From assembly GCF_030811835.1 (NCBI RefSeq), contig NZ_JAUSRO010000003.1:186001-250000 (forward strand): DNA of 64,000 nt, in the 5' to 3' direction. This document shows positions 17,312 through 26,594 of this stretch, piece by piece. Every line of letters begins with the position of its first letter. Position 1 is the stretch's first letter. This DNA comes from Variovorax ginsengisoli (GTDB lineage Bacteria; Pseudomonadota; Gammaproteobacteria; Burkholderiales; Burkholderiaceae_C). The notes beneath the pieces were generated by a model, which worked only from the letters and a program-made list of their open reading frames with translations, did not search any database and was not told where the DNA came from. Both the position numbers and the translations under genes were made by a program.

Positions 17312-17383
17312 CGCGTTTCATTGTCCCGTTCATGGATCGAATCCCGAGGCGAATGGGCAGTTCCAAAGGCGGAAGGCAACGGC

Positions 17384-18328
17384 GTGCAGGATCTCAACGA
17401 CATGGTGTTTTTTGCCGAAGTGGCCGAGCGGGGCGGTTTTGCCGCTGCCGGGCGGGCGCTGGGGGTGCCGAAATCGCGCCTGTCGCGGCGCGTGGCCGAC
17501 CTGGAGGCGCGGCTGGGCGTGCAACTGCTCCAGCGCAGCACCCGCAGCCTGTCGCTCACCTCCGCGGGCGAGCTGTTCCTGCGTCACAGCAGCGCCATGC
17601 GAGATGCTGCACAGGCTGCGGCCGAGGCCGTGGCCCAGGTGCAGACCGAACCGCGCGGGACGGTACGGCTGAGTTGTCCTGTCACGCTGACACAAAGCAG
17701 CGTGGGACCTGTCCTTCCGTTGTTCATGGCGCGCTACCCGGGCGTGCGCGTCGAGATGCGCGCGCTCAATCGACCGGTCGATCCGGTCGAGGAGGGTGTC
17801 GACATCGCGCTGCGCGTGCGGCCCGTCATCGAGGACAGCGCAACCCTGGCCGCACGCAGCTTCGGCAAGAGCCGCGGGCTGCTGGTCGCCGCGCCCGCGC
17901 TGCTGGCGGGCCAAAAAAAGGTGGCACAGCCCGCGGACCTGGCTGGGCTGCCCACGGTGGCCATGTCTGCCGCAGATGGCCGTTCAAGCTGGCAGCTCGC
18001 CGGGCCGGCCAAGGCCGTCTTTGTTCATACACACCATCCGCGCTATGTGGTCGACGACCTGTTGGCCTTGAAGTTCGCGGTCATGCGCGGTGTGGGTGCC
18101 TCGGTGCTGCCTGACTACATGTGCCGTGAAGAGGTGAAGGCCGGGTTGCTGGTCGAGGTGCTCCCAGGATGGGGGCCGCCGCCCACCATCACGCACGCGA
18201 TGTACCCGCCGCGGCGCGCACTGGTGCCGGCCGTGCGTCTGCTGCTCGATTTCCTGGCCATGCACCTGGACGGCGACGAGCCGCACGAACCTTGCCGTGA
18301 AAAACTCTCCAGCGCGCGGCCTGGTTGA
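17384..18328 (+). CDS. LysR-family transcriptional regulator
   Basis: 314 aa from the GTG at 17384, preceded by GGAAGG; an upstream in-frame start would add an unrelated 21-residue leader. The N-terminal winged helix is clear: MVFFAEVAERGGFAAAGRAL, then VPKSRLSRRVADLEARLGVQ and LLQRSTRSLSLTSAGELFL. The C-terminal effector domain has the LysR fold with RVEMRALNRPVDPVEEGVDI. It most resembles the DhcR/AaeR-type subgroup that often controls an adjacent oxidoreductase. Probable target: azoR. Confidence 0.9.
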   Translation: MQDLNDMVFFAEVAERGGFAAAGRALGVPKSRLSRRVADLEARLGVQLLQRSTRSLSLTSAGELFLRHSSAMRDAAQAAAEAVAQVQTEPRGTVRLSCPVTLTQSSVGPVLPLFMARYPGVRVEMRALNRPVDPVEEGVDIALRVRPVIEDSATLAARSFGKSRGLLVAAPALLAGQKKVAQPADLAGLPTVAMSAADGRSSWQLAGPAKAVFVHTHHPRYVVDDLLALKFAVMRGVGASVLPDYMCREEVKAGLLVEVLPGWGPPPTITHAMYPPRRALVPAVRLLLDFLAMHLDGDEPHEPCREKLSSARPG

Positions 18329-18436
18329 TCTCTTATTCCTTTAATGCCATAACCAAACAAGTAGATATTCGTTTGTGATCCAAGCGGTTGTTTCCACAAT
18401 CGGTGTTCCGATCCATCCGAACATCGAGGAATCACC

Positions 18437-19078
18437 ATGGCCAGACTGAGACTCGGCGACATCGCCCCCAATTTCACCCAGGATTCCAGCGAAGGTCCCA
18501 TCGATTTCTACCAGTGGGCTGGCAATTCGTGGGTGGTGCTGTTTTCACATCCGGCCGATTTCACGCCTGTCTGCACGACCGAGTTGGGCAAGACGGCGGC
18601 GCTTTCCGGGGAGTTCGCCAAGCGCGGCGTCAAGCCGATCGCTGTCAGCGTCGACCCGGTGGGCAAGCACCACGAATGGATCGCAGACATCAACGACACG
18701 CAGAAGACCACGGTCGACTTTCCGATCCTGGCCGATGCCGATCGCAAGGTGGCCGACCTCTACGACATGATCCACCCGAACGCCTCGACCACCGCCACGG
18801 TGCGCAGCGTGTTCATCATCGACCCGAAGCATGTGCTTCGCACCACCTTCACCTACCCGGCGAGCACCGGCCGCAACTTCGACGAAATCCTTCGTGTGAT
18901 CGATTCACTGCAGCTCACCGACAGCCACAAGGTGGCGACGCCTGCCAACTGGAAGGACGGCGATGACGTGGTGATCGTGCCGAGCATCCAGGACCCGGCT
19001 GAACTCGCCGAGCGTTTTCCGAAGGGCTTCAACGCCGTGCGCCCCTACCTGCGCGTGACGCCGCAGCCCAACAAGTGA
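18437..19078 (+). CDS. 1-Cys peroxiredoxin (Prx6 family)
   Basis: 213-aa thiol peroxidase. The peroxidatic motif is FSHPADFTPVCTTELG (Cys around residue 46). This is the only cysteine in the protein, so it is a 1-Cys enzyme needing an external reductant. The long C-terminal extension (DDVVIVPSIQDPAELAERFP) is typical of Prx6-type dimers. It is the first gene of the run leading into the sulfate transporter, and its stop overlaps the start of the hydrolase gene by 4 bases. Confidence 0.92.
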   Translation: MARLRLGDIAPNFTQDSSEGPIDFYQWAGNSWVVLFSHPADFTPVCTTELGKTAALSGEFAKRGVKPIAVSVDPVGKHHEWIADINDTQKTTVDFPILADADRKVADLYDMIHPNASTTATVRSVFIIDPKHVLRTTFTYPASTGRNFDEILRVIDSLQLTDSHKVATPANWKDGDDVVIVPSIQDPAELAERFPKGFNAVRPYLRVTPQPNK

Positions 19079-19662
19079 GCCTCCAGGTCGTCATCGTCCC
19101 CGGCTGGCGAGATTCCGGGCCGGGCCATTGGCAAAGCCTGTGGTGCGACGGCATTCCGGGGGCCACGCGCGTGGTGCAGGACGACTGGATCACACCGACG
19201 CGCGCCGCCTGGGTGGCCGCACTCGAACGCACGGTGCTGGCCGCGCCGCAGCGGGTGGTGATCGTGGCGCACAGCCTGGGATGCATCGCGACGACGCATA
19301 TGGGCGCTGAGGCGACAGCGCGCATCGCCGGCGCGTTGCTGGTGGCGCCGGCCGATCCAGAGCGCCGCGCAGTGCTGTCGGACTTCGCGCCCGTGCCCTA
19401 CGAAAAGCTGCCTTACCCGAGCGTGGTGGTGGCCAGCACCAACGACCCCTTCTGCCCCGTGCGGCTCGCTGGTGCCTATGCCCGCGCATGGGGCAGCGAA
19501 TTCGTCCGCATGCAGAATGCGGGTCACATCAACGTCGACTCGGGGCACGGCGACTGGCCGCTGGGCCTGGCACTGCTCCAGTCGCTGTACCCATCCTTGC
19601 GCGATGCGCCGATTCTGACGGCGGCGCGCACCGATTCCCTCGAACCTTTGGCTAGCTCATGA
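19075..19662 (+). CDS. RBBP9/YdeN-type alpha/beta hydrolase
   Basis: 195-aa serine hydrolase of the RBBP9/YdeN family. N-terminus MSLQVVIVPGWRDSGPGHWQ, nucleophile VAHSLGC, and a C-terminal GHINVDSGHGDWPLG with the catalytic His. The physiological substrate of this family is unknown. GTG start at 19075 overlaps the peroxiredoxin stop (GTGA), and its own stop overlaps the sbp start (ATGA), so it is translationally embedded in the sulfate operon. Confidence 0.85.
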   Translation: MSLQVVIVPGWRDSGPGHWQSLWCDGIPGATRVVQDDWITPTRAAWVAALERTVLAAPQRVVIVAHSLGCIATTHMGAEATARIAGALLVAPADPERRAVLSDFAPVPYEKLPYPSVVVASTNDPFCPVRLAGAYARAWGSEFVRMQNAGHINVDSGHGDWPLGLALLQSLYPSLRDAPILTAARTDSLEPLASS

Positions 19663-20663
19663 TTTCCAAGACCAAGATCCTTCTCGCCGGCCTCGCCCTC
19701 GTGGCGGGCTCTGCTGCCGTGGCGCAGACCAGCACGTTGCTGAATGCTTCCTATGACGTGGCGCGCGAGTTCTACAAGGACTACAACCCGGCCTTCGTCG
19801 CCCACTACAAGAAGACGACCGGCAAGGACGTGAAGATCGATCAGGCGCATGGCGGCTCCAGCGCCCAGGCACGTGCCGTGGCCGACGGGCTGGACGCCGA
19901 CGTGGTCACCATGAACACTTCCACCGACATCGACTTTCTGGCCGGTGCCGGCGTGGTCGCCAAGGACTGGACGAAGAAGTTTCCCGACAACGCATCGCCG
20001 ACCACCTCGACCATGCTGATCCTCGTGCGCAACGGCAATCCGAAGGGCATCAAGGACTGGGACGACCTGATCAAGCCCGGCGTGCAGGTCGTGGTGGTCA
20101 ATCCCAAGACCGGCGGCAACGGCCGTTACGCTTATCTGGCTGCGTGGGGCTACGTCAAGAAGAAGGGTGGTACCGACGCGCAGGCGGCCGAGTTCGTCGG
20201 CAAGCTGTTCAAGAACGTGCCGATCCTCGCGCGCGGCGGCCGCGACGCGACGACCGCTTTCCTTCAGCGCAACATCGGCGATGCACTGATCACCTTCGAA
20301 TCCGAAGTGCTGTCGATCGACCGCGAGTTCGGCGCCGGCAAGGTCGACGCGGTGTACCCGTCGATCAGCGTGCTGGCCGAGAACCCGGTGGCTGTGGTTG
20401 AACGCACGGTCAACAAGAAGGGCTCCGGCGAGCTGGCCAAGGCCTACCTCGACTACCTGTATTCGGACGAAGCCCAGGAGATTGCGGCCAAGCATGCGCT
20501 GCGTCCGCGTTCGCCTGCCGTGCTCAAGAAGTACGCCAGCACCTTCAAGCCGGTGCAGCTGTTCACCGTGCAGGAACTGTTCGGCGGCCTGGGGGAAGCA
20601 CAGAAGGTGCACTTCAACGACGGCGGCCAGTTCGACAAGCTCTACACCCCTGGCGCGAAATAA
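19659..20663 (+). CDS. sbp: Sulfate ABC transporter substrate-binding protein (second copy)
   Basis: 334 aa. Signal MISKTKILLAGLALVAGSAA ends near AVAQ. Mature N-terminus STLLNASYDVAREFYKDYNP, HGGSSAQARAVADGLDADVV and NPKTGGNGRYAYLAAWGYVK are classic sulfate-binding features. It directly precedes cysT, cysW and cysA, so it is the cognate receptor. Its stop codon (TAATG) overlaps the start of a 40-codon ORF made from the dispersed repeat. Confidence 0.94.
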   Translation: MISKTKILLAGLALVAGSAAVAQTSTLLNASYDVAREFYKDYNPAFVAHYKKTTGKDVKIDQAHGGSSAQARAVADGLDADVVTMNTSTDIDFLAGAGVVAKDWTKKFPDNASPTTSTMLILVRNGNPKGIKDWDDLIKPGVQVVVVNPKTGGNGRYAYLAAWGYVKKKGGTDAQAAEFVGKLFKNVPILARGGRDATTAFLQRNIGDALITFESEVLSIDREFGAGKVDAVYPSISVLAENPVAVVERTVNKKGSGELAKAYLDYLYSDEAQEIAAKHALRPRSPAVLKKYASTFKPVQLFTVQELFGGLGEAQKVHFNDGGQFDKLYTPGAK

Positions 20664-20785
20664 TGTCCTCCCCCCGTCTTCGCGCACTTCGTGTCGCTGC
20701 GCCTACCCCCTCGCCGGGGGCAATACCAGCGACCCGGCAAAGCCGGTTCCGCGGTATTTCCCGAATAAGTCGTACTGAATCATGA
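20663..20785 (+). CDS. 40-codon ORF formed by the repeat, bridging sbp and cysT
   Basis: ATG at 20663 overlaps the sbp stop (TAATG) and the TGA at 20783-20785 overlaps the cysT ATG (ATGA). Codons 2-33 are the repeat read in the same frame as in Ssu[19 protein letters not shown], then ARG/SER-rich ending SRISRTES. The ORF is too short for domain recognition. It may act only to carry ribosomes from sbp to cysT, or may be chance; no separate ribosome site was seen for it. Confidence 0.35.
   Translation: MSSPRLRALRVAAPTPSPGAIPATRQSRFRGISRISRTES
20666..20760 (+). repeat. Dispersed palindromic repeat, copy 3 (between sbp and cysT)
   Basis: Same element as at 6888 and 9824. Outer stem AATACC (20722-20727) with GGTATT (20753-20758); inner CCGGC (20734-20738) with GCCGG (20742-20746), loop AAA; preceded by a CCCCC / GGGGG hairpin. 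It fills nearly all of the sbp-cysT gap. Confidence 0.87.
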
Positions 20786-21672
20786 GTGGTGCTGCTTCTT
20801 CGGCGCTGTCGTCCGCGGCAGCGCCGCTTTCGCGTCCGGCAGGACGAGGCGCTTCCAAGCGTGTCCTGCCCGGCTTCAACATCACGCTCGGCTTCACGGT
20901 GTTCTACCTGTGCCTGATCGTGCTGATTCCCCTGTCGGCGCTGGTCTTCAAGACCTTCACGCTGGATTGGTCGCACTTCTGGAGCGCAGTGACCTCGCCG
21001 CGCGTGATGGCCTCGTACCGCCTGACCTTCGGCGCTTCGCTGCTGGCGGCACTGGTCAACCTCGTGTTCGGCCTGCTCGTGGCCTGGGTGCTGGTTCGCT
21101 ATCAGTTCCCAGGCAAGCGAATCGTCGACGCGCTGGTCGACCTGCCATTTGCATTGCCCACGGCCGTGGCCGGCATTTCGCTGACCGCACTGCTGGCGGG
21201 CAACGGCTGGATCGGCCAGTTCCTGGAGCCCCACGGCATCAAGCTGGCGTTCACGCCGGCGGGCATCGTCATCGCGCTGATCTTCATCGGTTTGCCGTTC
21301 GTGGTGCGCACGGTGCAGCCGGTGCTCGAGGACACTGAGCGCGAGCTGGAGGAGGCGGCAAGCAGCCTGGGCGCCACCCGCCTGCAGACCTTCGTCAAGG
21401 TGATCCTGCCGTCGATCATGCCGGCGCTGCTGACCGGCTTCGCCATGGCCTTCGCCCGCGCCATCGGTGAGTATGGCTCGGTGATCTTCATCGCGGGCAA
21501 CATGCCCATGATCTCCGAGATCACCCCGCTGATCATCATCGGCAAGCTCGAGCAATACGACTACGCGGGTGCCACGGCGGTCGCATTGGTCATGCTGGTG
21601 ATCTCGTTCGCCATGCTGCTCGTCATCAACGCGCTGCAAGGCTGGCAGCGCCGCCGCTCGGGAGGCAACTGA
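20782..21672 (+). CDS. cysT: Sulfate ABC transporter permease CysT (CysU)
   Basis: 296-aa inner-membrane permease. After a Ser/Ala-rich cytoplasmic leader of about 30 residues come six hydrophobic segments. Markers: [20 protein letters not shown], the coupling loop [20 protein letters not shown], and [20 protein letters not shown]. Overlaps cysW by one base (TGATG) with GGAGG just before. Confidence 0.95.
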   Translation: MSGAASSALSSAAAPLSRPAGRGASKRVLPGFNITLGFTVFYLCLIVLIPLSALVFKTFTLDWSHFWSAVTSPRVMASYRLTFGASLLAALVNLVFGLLVAWVLVRYQFPGKRIVDALVDLPFALPTAVAGISLTALLAGNGWIGQFLEPHGIKLAFTPAGIVIALIFIGLPFVVRTVQPVLEDTERELEEAASSLGATRLQTFVKVILPSIMPALLTGFAMAFARAIGEYGSVIFIAGNMPMISEITPLIIIGKLEQYDYAGATAVALVMLVISFAMLLVINALQGWQRRRSGGN

Positions 21673-22577
21673 TGAGCGACAACCATCGCACCGCCCGTCG
21701 CGCCAGGGCCGGCACTACCGAGTCGCCATGGGTGCGCCGCACGCTCATTGGCCTGGCGCTCGCCTTCATGTTCCTGTTTCTCGTGCTGCCCCTCGCTGCA
21801 GTGGCTACCGAAGCGCTGCGCAAGGGCTTCGGCGCCTATGTCGAGGCGCTCAAGGAGCCCGACGCCTGGAGTTCGATCCGCCTGACGCTGATCGTCGCGG
21901 CCATCACCGTGCCGATGAACCTGGTGTTCGGCGTGGCTGCGGCCTGGGCCATCGCCAAGTTCGAGTTCCGCGGCAAGGCGCTGCTGACCACGCTGGTCGA
22001 CCTGCCGTTCGCGGTGTCGCCGGTGGTGGCGGGCCTGATCTACGTGCTGGTGTTCGGTGCACAGGGCTGGTTCGGCCCCTGGTTGGCCGAGCACGACATC
22101 AAGATCATCTTTGCCGTGCCCGGCATCGTGCTGGCGACCGTGTTCGTGACCTTTCCCTTCATCGCGCGCGAACTCGTGCCGCTGATGCAGGCCCAGGGCA
22201 CGGACGAGGAGCAGGCTGCGATCGTGCTGGGTGCGACCGGCTGGCAGACCTTCTGGCGCGTGACCTTGCCCAACATCAAGTGGGGTCTGTTGTACGGCGT
22301 GATCCTGTGCAATGCGCGCGCGATGGGCGAATTCGGCGCGGTGTCGGTGGTCTCCGGCCACATCCGCGGCCAGACCAACACGATGCCGCTGCACGTCGAG
22401 GTGCTCTACAACGAGTACCAGTCGGTGGCTGCCTTCGCTGTGGCGTCGCTGCTGGCCATCCTGGCGCTGGTCACGCTGGTGATCAAGTCGGTGATCGAGT
22501 GGCGCCATGAGCGTGAAATGAAGGCCATTGCCGACCTGCCGCCTGAGCGGCCGCCGACACCCGCGACGGTTGCCTGA
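21672..22577 (+). CDS. cysW: Sulfate ABC transporter permease CysW
   Basis: 301-aa partner permease of CysT. Markers: [40 protein letters not shown] (coupling loop) and [20 protein letters not shown], with [20 protein letters not shown] near the end as in CysW. The gene follows cysT with a one-base overlap and leads into cysA after 16 bases. Confidence 0.95.
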   Translation: MSDNHRTARRARAGTTESPWVRRTLIGLALAFMFLFLVLPLAAVATEALRKGFGAYVEALKEPDAWSSIRLTLIVAAITVPMNLVFGVAAAWAIAKFEFRGKALLTTLVDLPFAVSPVVAGLIYVLVFGAQGWFGPWLAEHDIKIIFAVPGIVLATVFVTFPFIARELVPLMQAQGTDEEQAAIVLGATGWQTFWRVTLPNIKWGLLYGVILCNARAMGEFGAVSVVSGHIRGQTNTMPLHVEVLYNEYQSVAAFAVASLLAILALVTLVIKSVIEWRHEREMKAIADLPPERPPTPATVA

Positions 22578-22593
22578 AGAGAAAGAACAAGAC

Positions 22594-23688
22594 ATGAGCA
22601 TCGAAATCCGCAACATCAGCAAGCAGTTCGGCGACTTTCAGGCCCTGCGCAACGTCAACCTCGACATCGCGTCGGGCGAACTGGTCGCGCTGCTCGGCCC
22701 GTCGGGCTGCGGCAAGACCACGCTGCTGCGCATCATCGCGGGGCTGGAGACGGCCGACGCGGGCAACATCCTGTTCTCCGGCGAGGACACGACCGACGTG
22801 CATGTGCGCGAGCGCCAGGTCGGCTTCGTGTTCCAGCACTACGCGTTGTTTCGCCATATGACGGTGTTCGAGAACGTGGCCTTTGGCCTGCGCGTGAAGC
22901 CGCGCAGCCAGCGCCCCTCGGACGCGCAGATCAAGCAGAAGGTCACCGAGCTGCTCAAGCTGGTGCAGCTCGACTGGCTGGCCGACCGCTATCCGTCGCA
23001 ACTCTCAGGCGGCCAGCGCCAGCGCATCGCGCTGGCACGCGCGCTGGCCGTGGAGCCGAAGGTGCTGCTGCTCGACGAGCCCTTCGGCGCGCTCGATGCC
23101 AAGGTGCGCAAGGAACTGCGCCGCTGGCTGCGTCGGCTGCACGACGAACTGCATGTGACCTCGATCTTCGTCACGCACGACCAGGAAGAGGCGCTGGAAG
23201 TGGCCGACCGTGTGGTCGTCATCAACAAGGGCCAGATCGAGCAGGTCGGCTCGCCGCAGGACGTGTGGGACCATCCGGCAAGCCCCTTCGTCTACGGCTT
23301 CCTGGGTGACGTGAACCTGTTCCACGGCCGCGCCCGGGACGGCGAGGTGCAGGTCGAGGGCATTCGCATCGATGCGCCCGAGCATGGCCAGGTCAAGGAC
23401 AGCAGGGCGCTCGCCTACGTGCGTCCGCACGACGTGGCGGTCGAACGCTACGCACCCGGCGCGAGCGGCATCGTCGCCAAGCTCACGCGGGCCATCGTGG
23501 TCGGACCGATCGCGCGGCTGGAACTTGAACCGGTCGAATCGAATCCAGATAATCCAGGCTCCGGAACCATCATCGAAGCGCAACTCCCTGCGCAACAGTT
23601 CCGGGAACTGGGCTTGAGCGAGGGCGACACTGTGGTCGCCACGCCGCGCAAGGCCAGGGTCTTCGTGGAAGATTGGGTTTCTCCTTGA
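22594..23688 (+). CDS. cysA: Sulfate/thiosulfate ABC transporter ATPase CysA
   Basis: 364 aa. Walker [39 protein letters not shown], signature [15 protein letters not shown], Walker [21 protein letters not shown] and H-loop VTHDQEEA. The C-terminal third (from around residue 240) is the CysA-type regulatory/TOBE region with [12 protein letters not shown]. Start at 22594, preceded by AAGAGAAAG. Its end overlaps the dsbB start. Confidence 0.95.
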   Translation: MSIEIRNISKQFGDFQALRNVNLDIASGELVALLGPSGCGKTTLLRIIAGLETADAGNILFSGEDTTDVHVRERQVGFVFQHYALFRHMTVFENVAFGLRVKPRSQRPSDAQIKQKVTELLKLVQLDWLADRYPSQLSGGQRQRIALARALAVEPKVLLLDEPFGALDAKVRKELRRWLRRLHDELHVTSIFVTHDQEEALEVADRVVVINKGQIEQVGSPQDVWDHPASPFVYGFLGDVNLFHGRARDGEVQVEGIRIDAPEHGQVKDSRALAYVRPHDVAVERYAPGASGIVAKLTRAIVVGPIARLELEPVESNPDNPGSGTIIEAQLPAQQFRELGLSEGDTVVATPRKARVFVEDWVSP

Positions 23689-24182
23689 TCAATTGGTATT
23701 TTGGCGCGCCTCGACGTGCCCTGGCGCTCATCGCGCTGGTCTGCGTCGCCATGCTGGCGTTCGGTATGTATCTCCAGCATGTGGTGGGGCTCGAGCCCTG
23801 TCCGATGTGCATCGTCCAGCGCTACGCACTGATCCTGGTTGCGGTGTTTGCCATCGTCGGCAGCCTGTCGGCGCGACGGGGCTTGCGGCAGACCGGCGCG
23901 GTCCTCGCGCTGGTCGCTGCCGCTGGAGGCGCCTACACCGCGGCCCAGCAGAGCTGGCTGCAGTGGTATCCGCCGGAAGTCATGTCCTGCGGGCGTGACC
24001 TCTATGGAATGATCGAGACCTTCCCGCTCCAACGCGCGCTGCCGATGATCTTTCGTGGCGGCGGCGATTGCTCGCAGGTCGACTGGACCTTCCTGGGCCT
24101 GTCGATCGCGAACTGGTCGTTCATCTGCTTCGTTGGCTTCGCGCTGCTCTTGATCGGCCTGATCGTCCGGCGCGCGCGCTGA
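23673..24182 (+). CDS. dsbB: Disulfide bond formation protein DsbB
   Basis: 169-aa inner-membrane quinone-linked oxidase that re-oxidises DsbA. First Cys pair [14 protein letters not shown], second periplasmic pair with Cys in [12 protein letters not shown] and [14 protein letters not shown], and four hydrophobic segments. No ATG is available. TTG at 23673 lies inside cysA; TTG at 23685 overlaps the cysA stop (TTGA) and is an equally possible coupled start. It is an odd companion for a sulfate transporter operon. Confidence 0.92.
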   Translation: MGFSLINWYFGAPRRALALIALVCVAMLAFGMYLQHVVGLEPCPMCIVQRYALILVAVFAIVGSLSARRGLRQTGAVLALVAAAGGAYTAAQQSWLQWYPPEVMSCGRDLYGMIETFPLQRALPMIFRGGGDCSQVDWTFLGLSIANWSFICFVGFALLLIGLIVRRAR

Positions 24183-24204
24183 GCGCACGCCCTTTGCCGC
24201 AGCG

Positions 24205-25071
24205 TCAGGCGGCTTGCGCCAGGTCGACCAGCAGGCCGCCGACGGTTGCCAGCGTGGCATTGCGCTGTGCGAGCGGCACCTTCGTCTGCGTCAGGTAGGC
24301 GCAGACCAGCCAGGGTGGCCGGCTGGGCGGCCAGATGATGCCCACGTCGTTGTGGGTGCCATGGGCGCCCGCGCCGGTCTTGTCGCCGATCTTCCAGCCT
24401 GCGGGCAAGCGCGCGCGCAGGCGGTCGCCGCCCGTTTCGTTGAGCAGCAACCAGTCGAGCAGCTGTTCGCGCGAGGCCGGTTGGAGCGCGTGGCCGGTCA
24501 GCACCTGACGCATCAGGCCGAGCATCGCCGCGGGCGAGGTGGTATCGCGCGGGTCGCCGGGCTCGGCTGCGTTGAGCGTGGGCTCCGTTCGGTCGAGCCG
24601 CGTCACGTCGTCACCCAAGGACCGGGCAAACGCAGTGAGTGCGGGTGGGCCGCCGAAGCTCGCCAGCACCAGGTTGGCGGCCGCGTTGTCGCTTTGCACG
24701 ATGGCGGCCTTGCAGAGGGCGCCCATCGTCATTCGCTTGCCGACGTTGGGTTCGGTCAGCGGTGAATGCGCGAGGATGGCGGCGGCCTCGATGGCGACCG
24801 GCCGCGCCAGCTGTTCCTGGCCTGCGTCCACGCGCTGGAGCACCAGCGCTGCGGCCAGCCATTTGAAGGTGCTGCACATCGGAAAGCGCTCGTCGGCGCG
24901 GTAGCCGACATGCCGGCCGCTTGCCGTGTCCAGGATGCTCACGCCCAGCCGGCCGCCGCTGGCGGCTTCAATGTGTTGCAGCACGGCGTCTGGCGCATCG
25001 CCCGCCCGGGCCCCGCAAGCCAAGGCAGCGATGCTGCCGCCGAGGGCGATGGAAAATCGTCGTCTTTGCAT
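24205..25071 (-). CDS. Class A beta-lactamase
   Basis: 288 aa from the ATG at 25071, giving a twin-arginine-like signal MQRRRFSIALGGSIAALACG; an in-frame ATG at 25113 would add 14 residues. All class A motifs are present: S-x-x-K as CSTFKW, SDN as VQSDNAAANL, the omega-loop Glu in EPTLN, and KTG as GDKTGAG. It hydrolyses beta-lactams in the periplasm. No mobile element is nearby, so it looks like an intrinsic chromosomal gene. Spectrum cannot be read from sequence. Confidence 0.93.
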   Translation of the reverse strand: MQRRRFSIALGGSIAALACGARAGDAPDAVLQHIEAASGGRLGVSILDTASGRHVGYRADERFPMCSTFKWLAAALVLQRVDAGQEQLARPVAIEAAAILAHSPLTEPNVGKRMTMGALCKAAIVQSDNAAANLVLASFGGPPALTAFARSLGDDVTRLDRTEPTLNAAEPGDPRDTTSPAAMLGLMRQVLTGHALQPASREQLLDWLLLNETGGDRLRARLPAGWKIGDKTGAGAHGTHNDVGIIWPPSRPPWLVCAYLTQTKVPLAQRNATLATVGGLLVDLAQAA

Positions 25072-25140
25072 GCGGGATGGAAGCGTCCGGTCGTTCAGGG
25101 CCAAGACGGCCATGGTGGCAGTGGAAGGGGGAGGCCCGAC

Positions 25141-25833
25141 TCAGAGCGGCAGCGTATCGAACGCCGCGTAGGTCGTCGCCAGCCACGACTTCACGCGCTG
25201 GCGTTCGAGCAGGCCCAGCGCGTGTTCGCCCTGGCGGTCGTTGACAGCCTTCCAGAAGCTGGTGTTGTTGGCGTCGATCTTGCGCATGCTGGCTTCGTGC
25301 AGGCGCGGCAGCGTGATGACGTGGGCACCTGCGGAGGTCGCCTTGGCGAGCGACTGCGATGCGAGCAGCATGCCGAAGTCGCTGCCGCGGCCATAGTTCT
25401 GCACCACGATGTAGTTCGGCCGCGCGCCGAAGGTGTCGATCAGCGTGCCGAGCAGTTCGCTCGAGTCCTTCCCGTCGTCAAGCACATGCCAGAAGTTAAC
25501 CGCCACGCCGAGTTCGTCGAACACATCGAGCAGTTCCGATTCCTTGATCCAGCGTGCCAGCGGCGCGAGCGTCTGCGCGGCCAAGTCGACGATCACGTTC
25601 TGTTCGGGGTTCGATTCGAAGCCGTTGACGATGGTGTCGAGCCCTTCAAAGCTGTCGACCACGACCGGCGAGGCGTAGCCCTCGTAGAACCGGGTGAACG
25701 AGCTGTGCGAGCGGTCGGTGTCGAAACCGGTGAATGGACGGTTGTGGTCAATGAAATACTGCGCCAGCACGCGTGCGGTGACCGACTTGCCAACGCCGCC
25801 TTTTTCGCCGCCGATGAAATTGATGGAGCTCAT
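25141..25833 (-). CDS. ParA/MinD-superfamily P-loop ATPase, orphan
   Basis: 230 aa. N-terminus carries a deviant Walker A, GGEKGGVGKSVTARVLAQYF, followed by TGFDTDRSHSSFTRFYEGYA. The rest has FESNPEQNVIVDLAAQTLAP (Walker B-like strand) and NYIVVQNYGRGSDFGM. Proteins like this are often annotated as mobilisation or TraL-like nucleotide-binding proteins. There is no ParB, relaxase or conjugation gene in the window. Role unknown. Confidence 0.7.
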   Translation of the reverse strand: MSSINFIGGEKGGVGKSVTARVLAQYFIDHNRPFTGFDTDRSHSSFTRFYEGYASPVVVDSFEGLDTIVNGFESNPEQNVIVDLAAQTLAPLARWIKESELLDVFDELGVAVNFWHVLDDGKDSSELLGTLIDTFGARPNYIVVQNYGRGSDFGMLLASQSLAKATSAGAHVITLPRLHEASMRKIDANNTSFWKAVNDRQGEHALGLLERQRVKSWLATTYAAFDTLPL

Positions 25834-25941
25834 GAAGACCCTGGATGAAGTAGAGGAGAAACGAAGGTGGATTTCATTCTAGGTCGCGTGCCGTGAAACT
25901 TTCCTGAAAGAACGCGGCCGCCGCGCGGCTCCGGTAGCCCT

Positions 25942-26490
25942 TCAGGGCTTCGCCAGTTGCAGGAAAGGCCCGAGGCTGCCCAACAGCCAGCCCTGGCTGA
26001 AGTCCAGCGCGGCCCGTCGGTATTTCTCGTCGGCCTGCGCAGCCAGCAGGTCGAGCCGCGCGACCACCTTGGAGAGCTCGCGGTCGACGACCAGGTTGCG
26101 GCCCCGGTCGCTGATTTCCGTGGAAAGCAGGAGCGGCTGGCCGTCGGGCGCTGTGCGCGAGCCGATCAGCCACAGGGAGATTTCGATGTTGCGCGCCGCC
26201 CGGTAGCTGTTTTCGGCATTCACGCCGTCGAGCACGGTCTGCTCCCAGGTACCACCATTGGCCTCGCGCAGCGACAGGTTGGCGATGCGGTTGGCGCTGG
26301 ACTGCAGCCACTCGTGGCTCGCATAGGGCTCGGCACGGCGAGTCTCGTGGGGGGCGGCGCAGCCCGACAGCAGGGCCACGACGGCAGCCCCGGCAAACGC
26401 TGTGACGAAAGGGATGCGGCTTCGAGAGAACCGGTGCGTCTCGCCGCATGTCGGTGCAAGTGGAACAGGGGGGACAAGGGAAGCGCGCAT
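25942..26490 (-). CDS. Hypothetical lipoprotein
   Basis: 182 aa from the ATG at 26490 (an in-frame start at 26541 is possible). Residues about 27-48 form a signal peptide with lipobox LLSGC, so an outer- or inner-membrane lipoprotein is expected. The mature part is mixed alpha/beta with LREANGGTWEQTVLDGVNAE and AADEKYRRAALDF-like helical repeats; no domain recognised. It is divergent from smc, with 104 bases between the starts. Confidence 0.6.
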   Translation of the reverse strand: MRASLVPPVPLAPTCGETHRFSRSRIPFVTAFAGAAVVALLSGCAAPHETRRAEPYASHEWLQSSANRIANLSLREANGGTWEQTVLDGVNAENSYRAARNIEISLWLIGSRTAPDGQPLLLSTEISDRGRNLVVDRELSKVVARLDLLAAQADEKYRRAALDFSQGWLLGSLGPFLQLAKP

Positions 26491-26594
26491 GCGGCGCACG
26501 TTATCATCACGGCCTCGGGTGGCAGTCGTGAGACTGTGCAATTTTCCTTACAAATCAATACCTTGGCATTCAAGCCAGGACGGAACGACCCCTC

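Noticed and set aside
24205..25833. Beta-lactamase plus ParA-like gene as a mobile resistance island
   Set aside because: No transposase, integrase, direct repeats or composition shift was seen; the beta-lactamase looks like an intrinsic chromosomal type.
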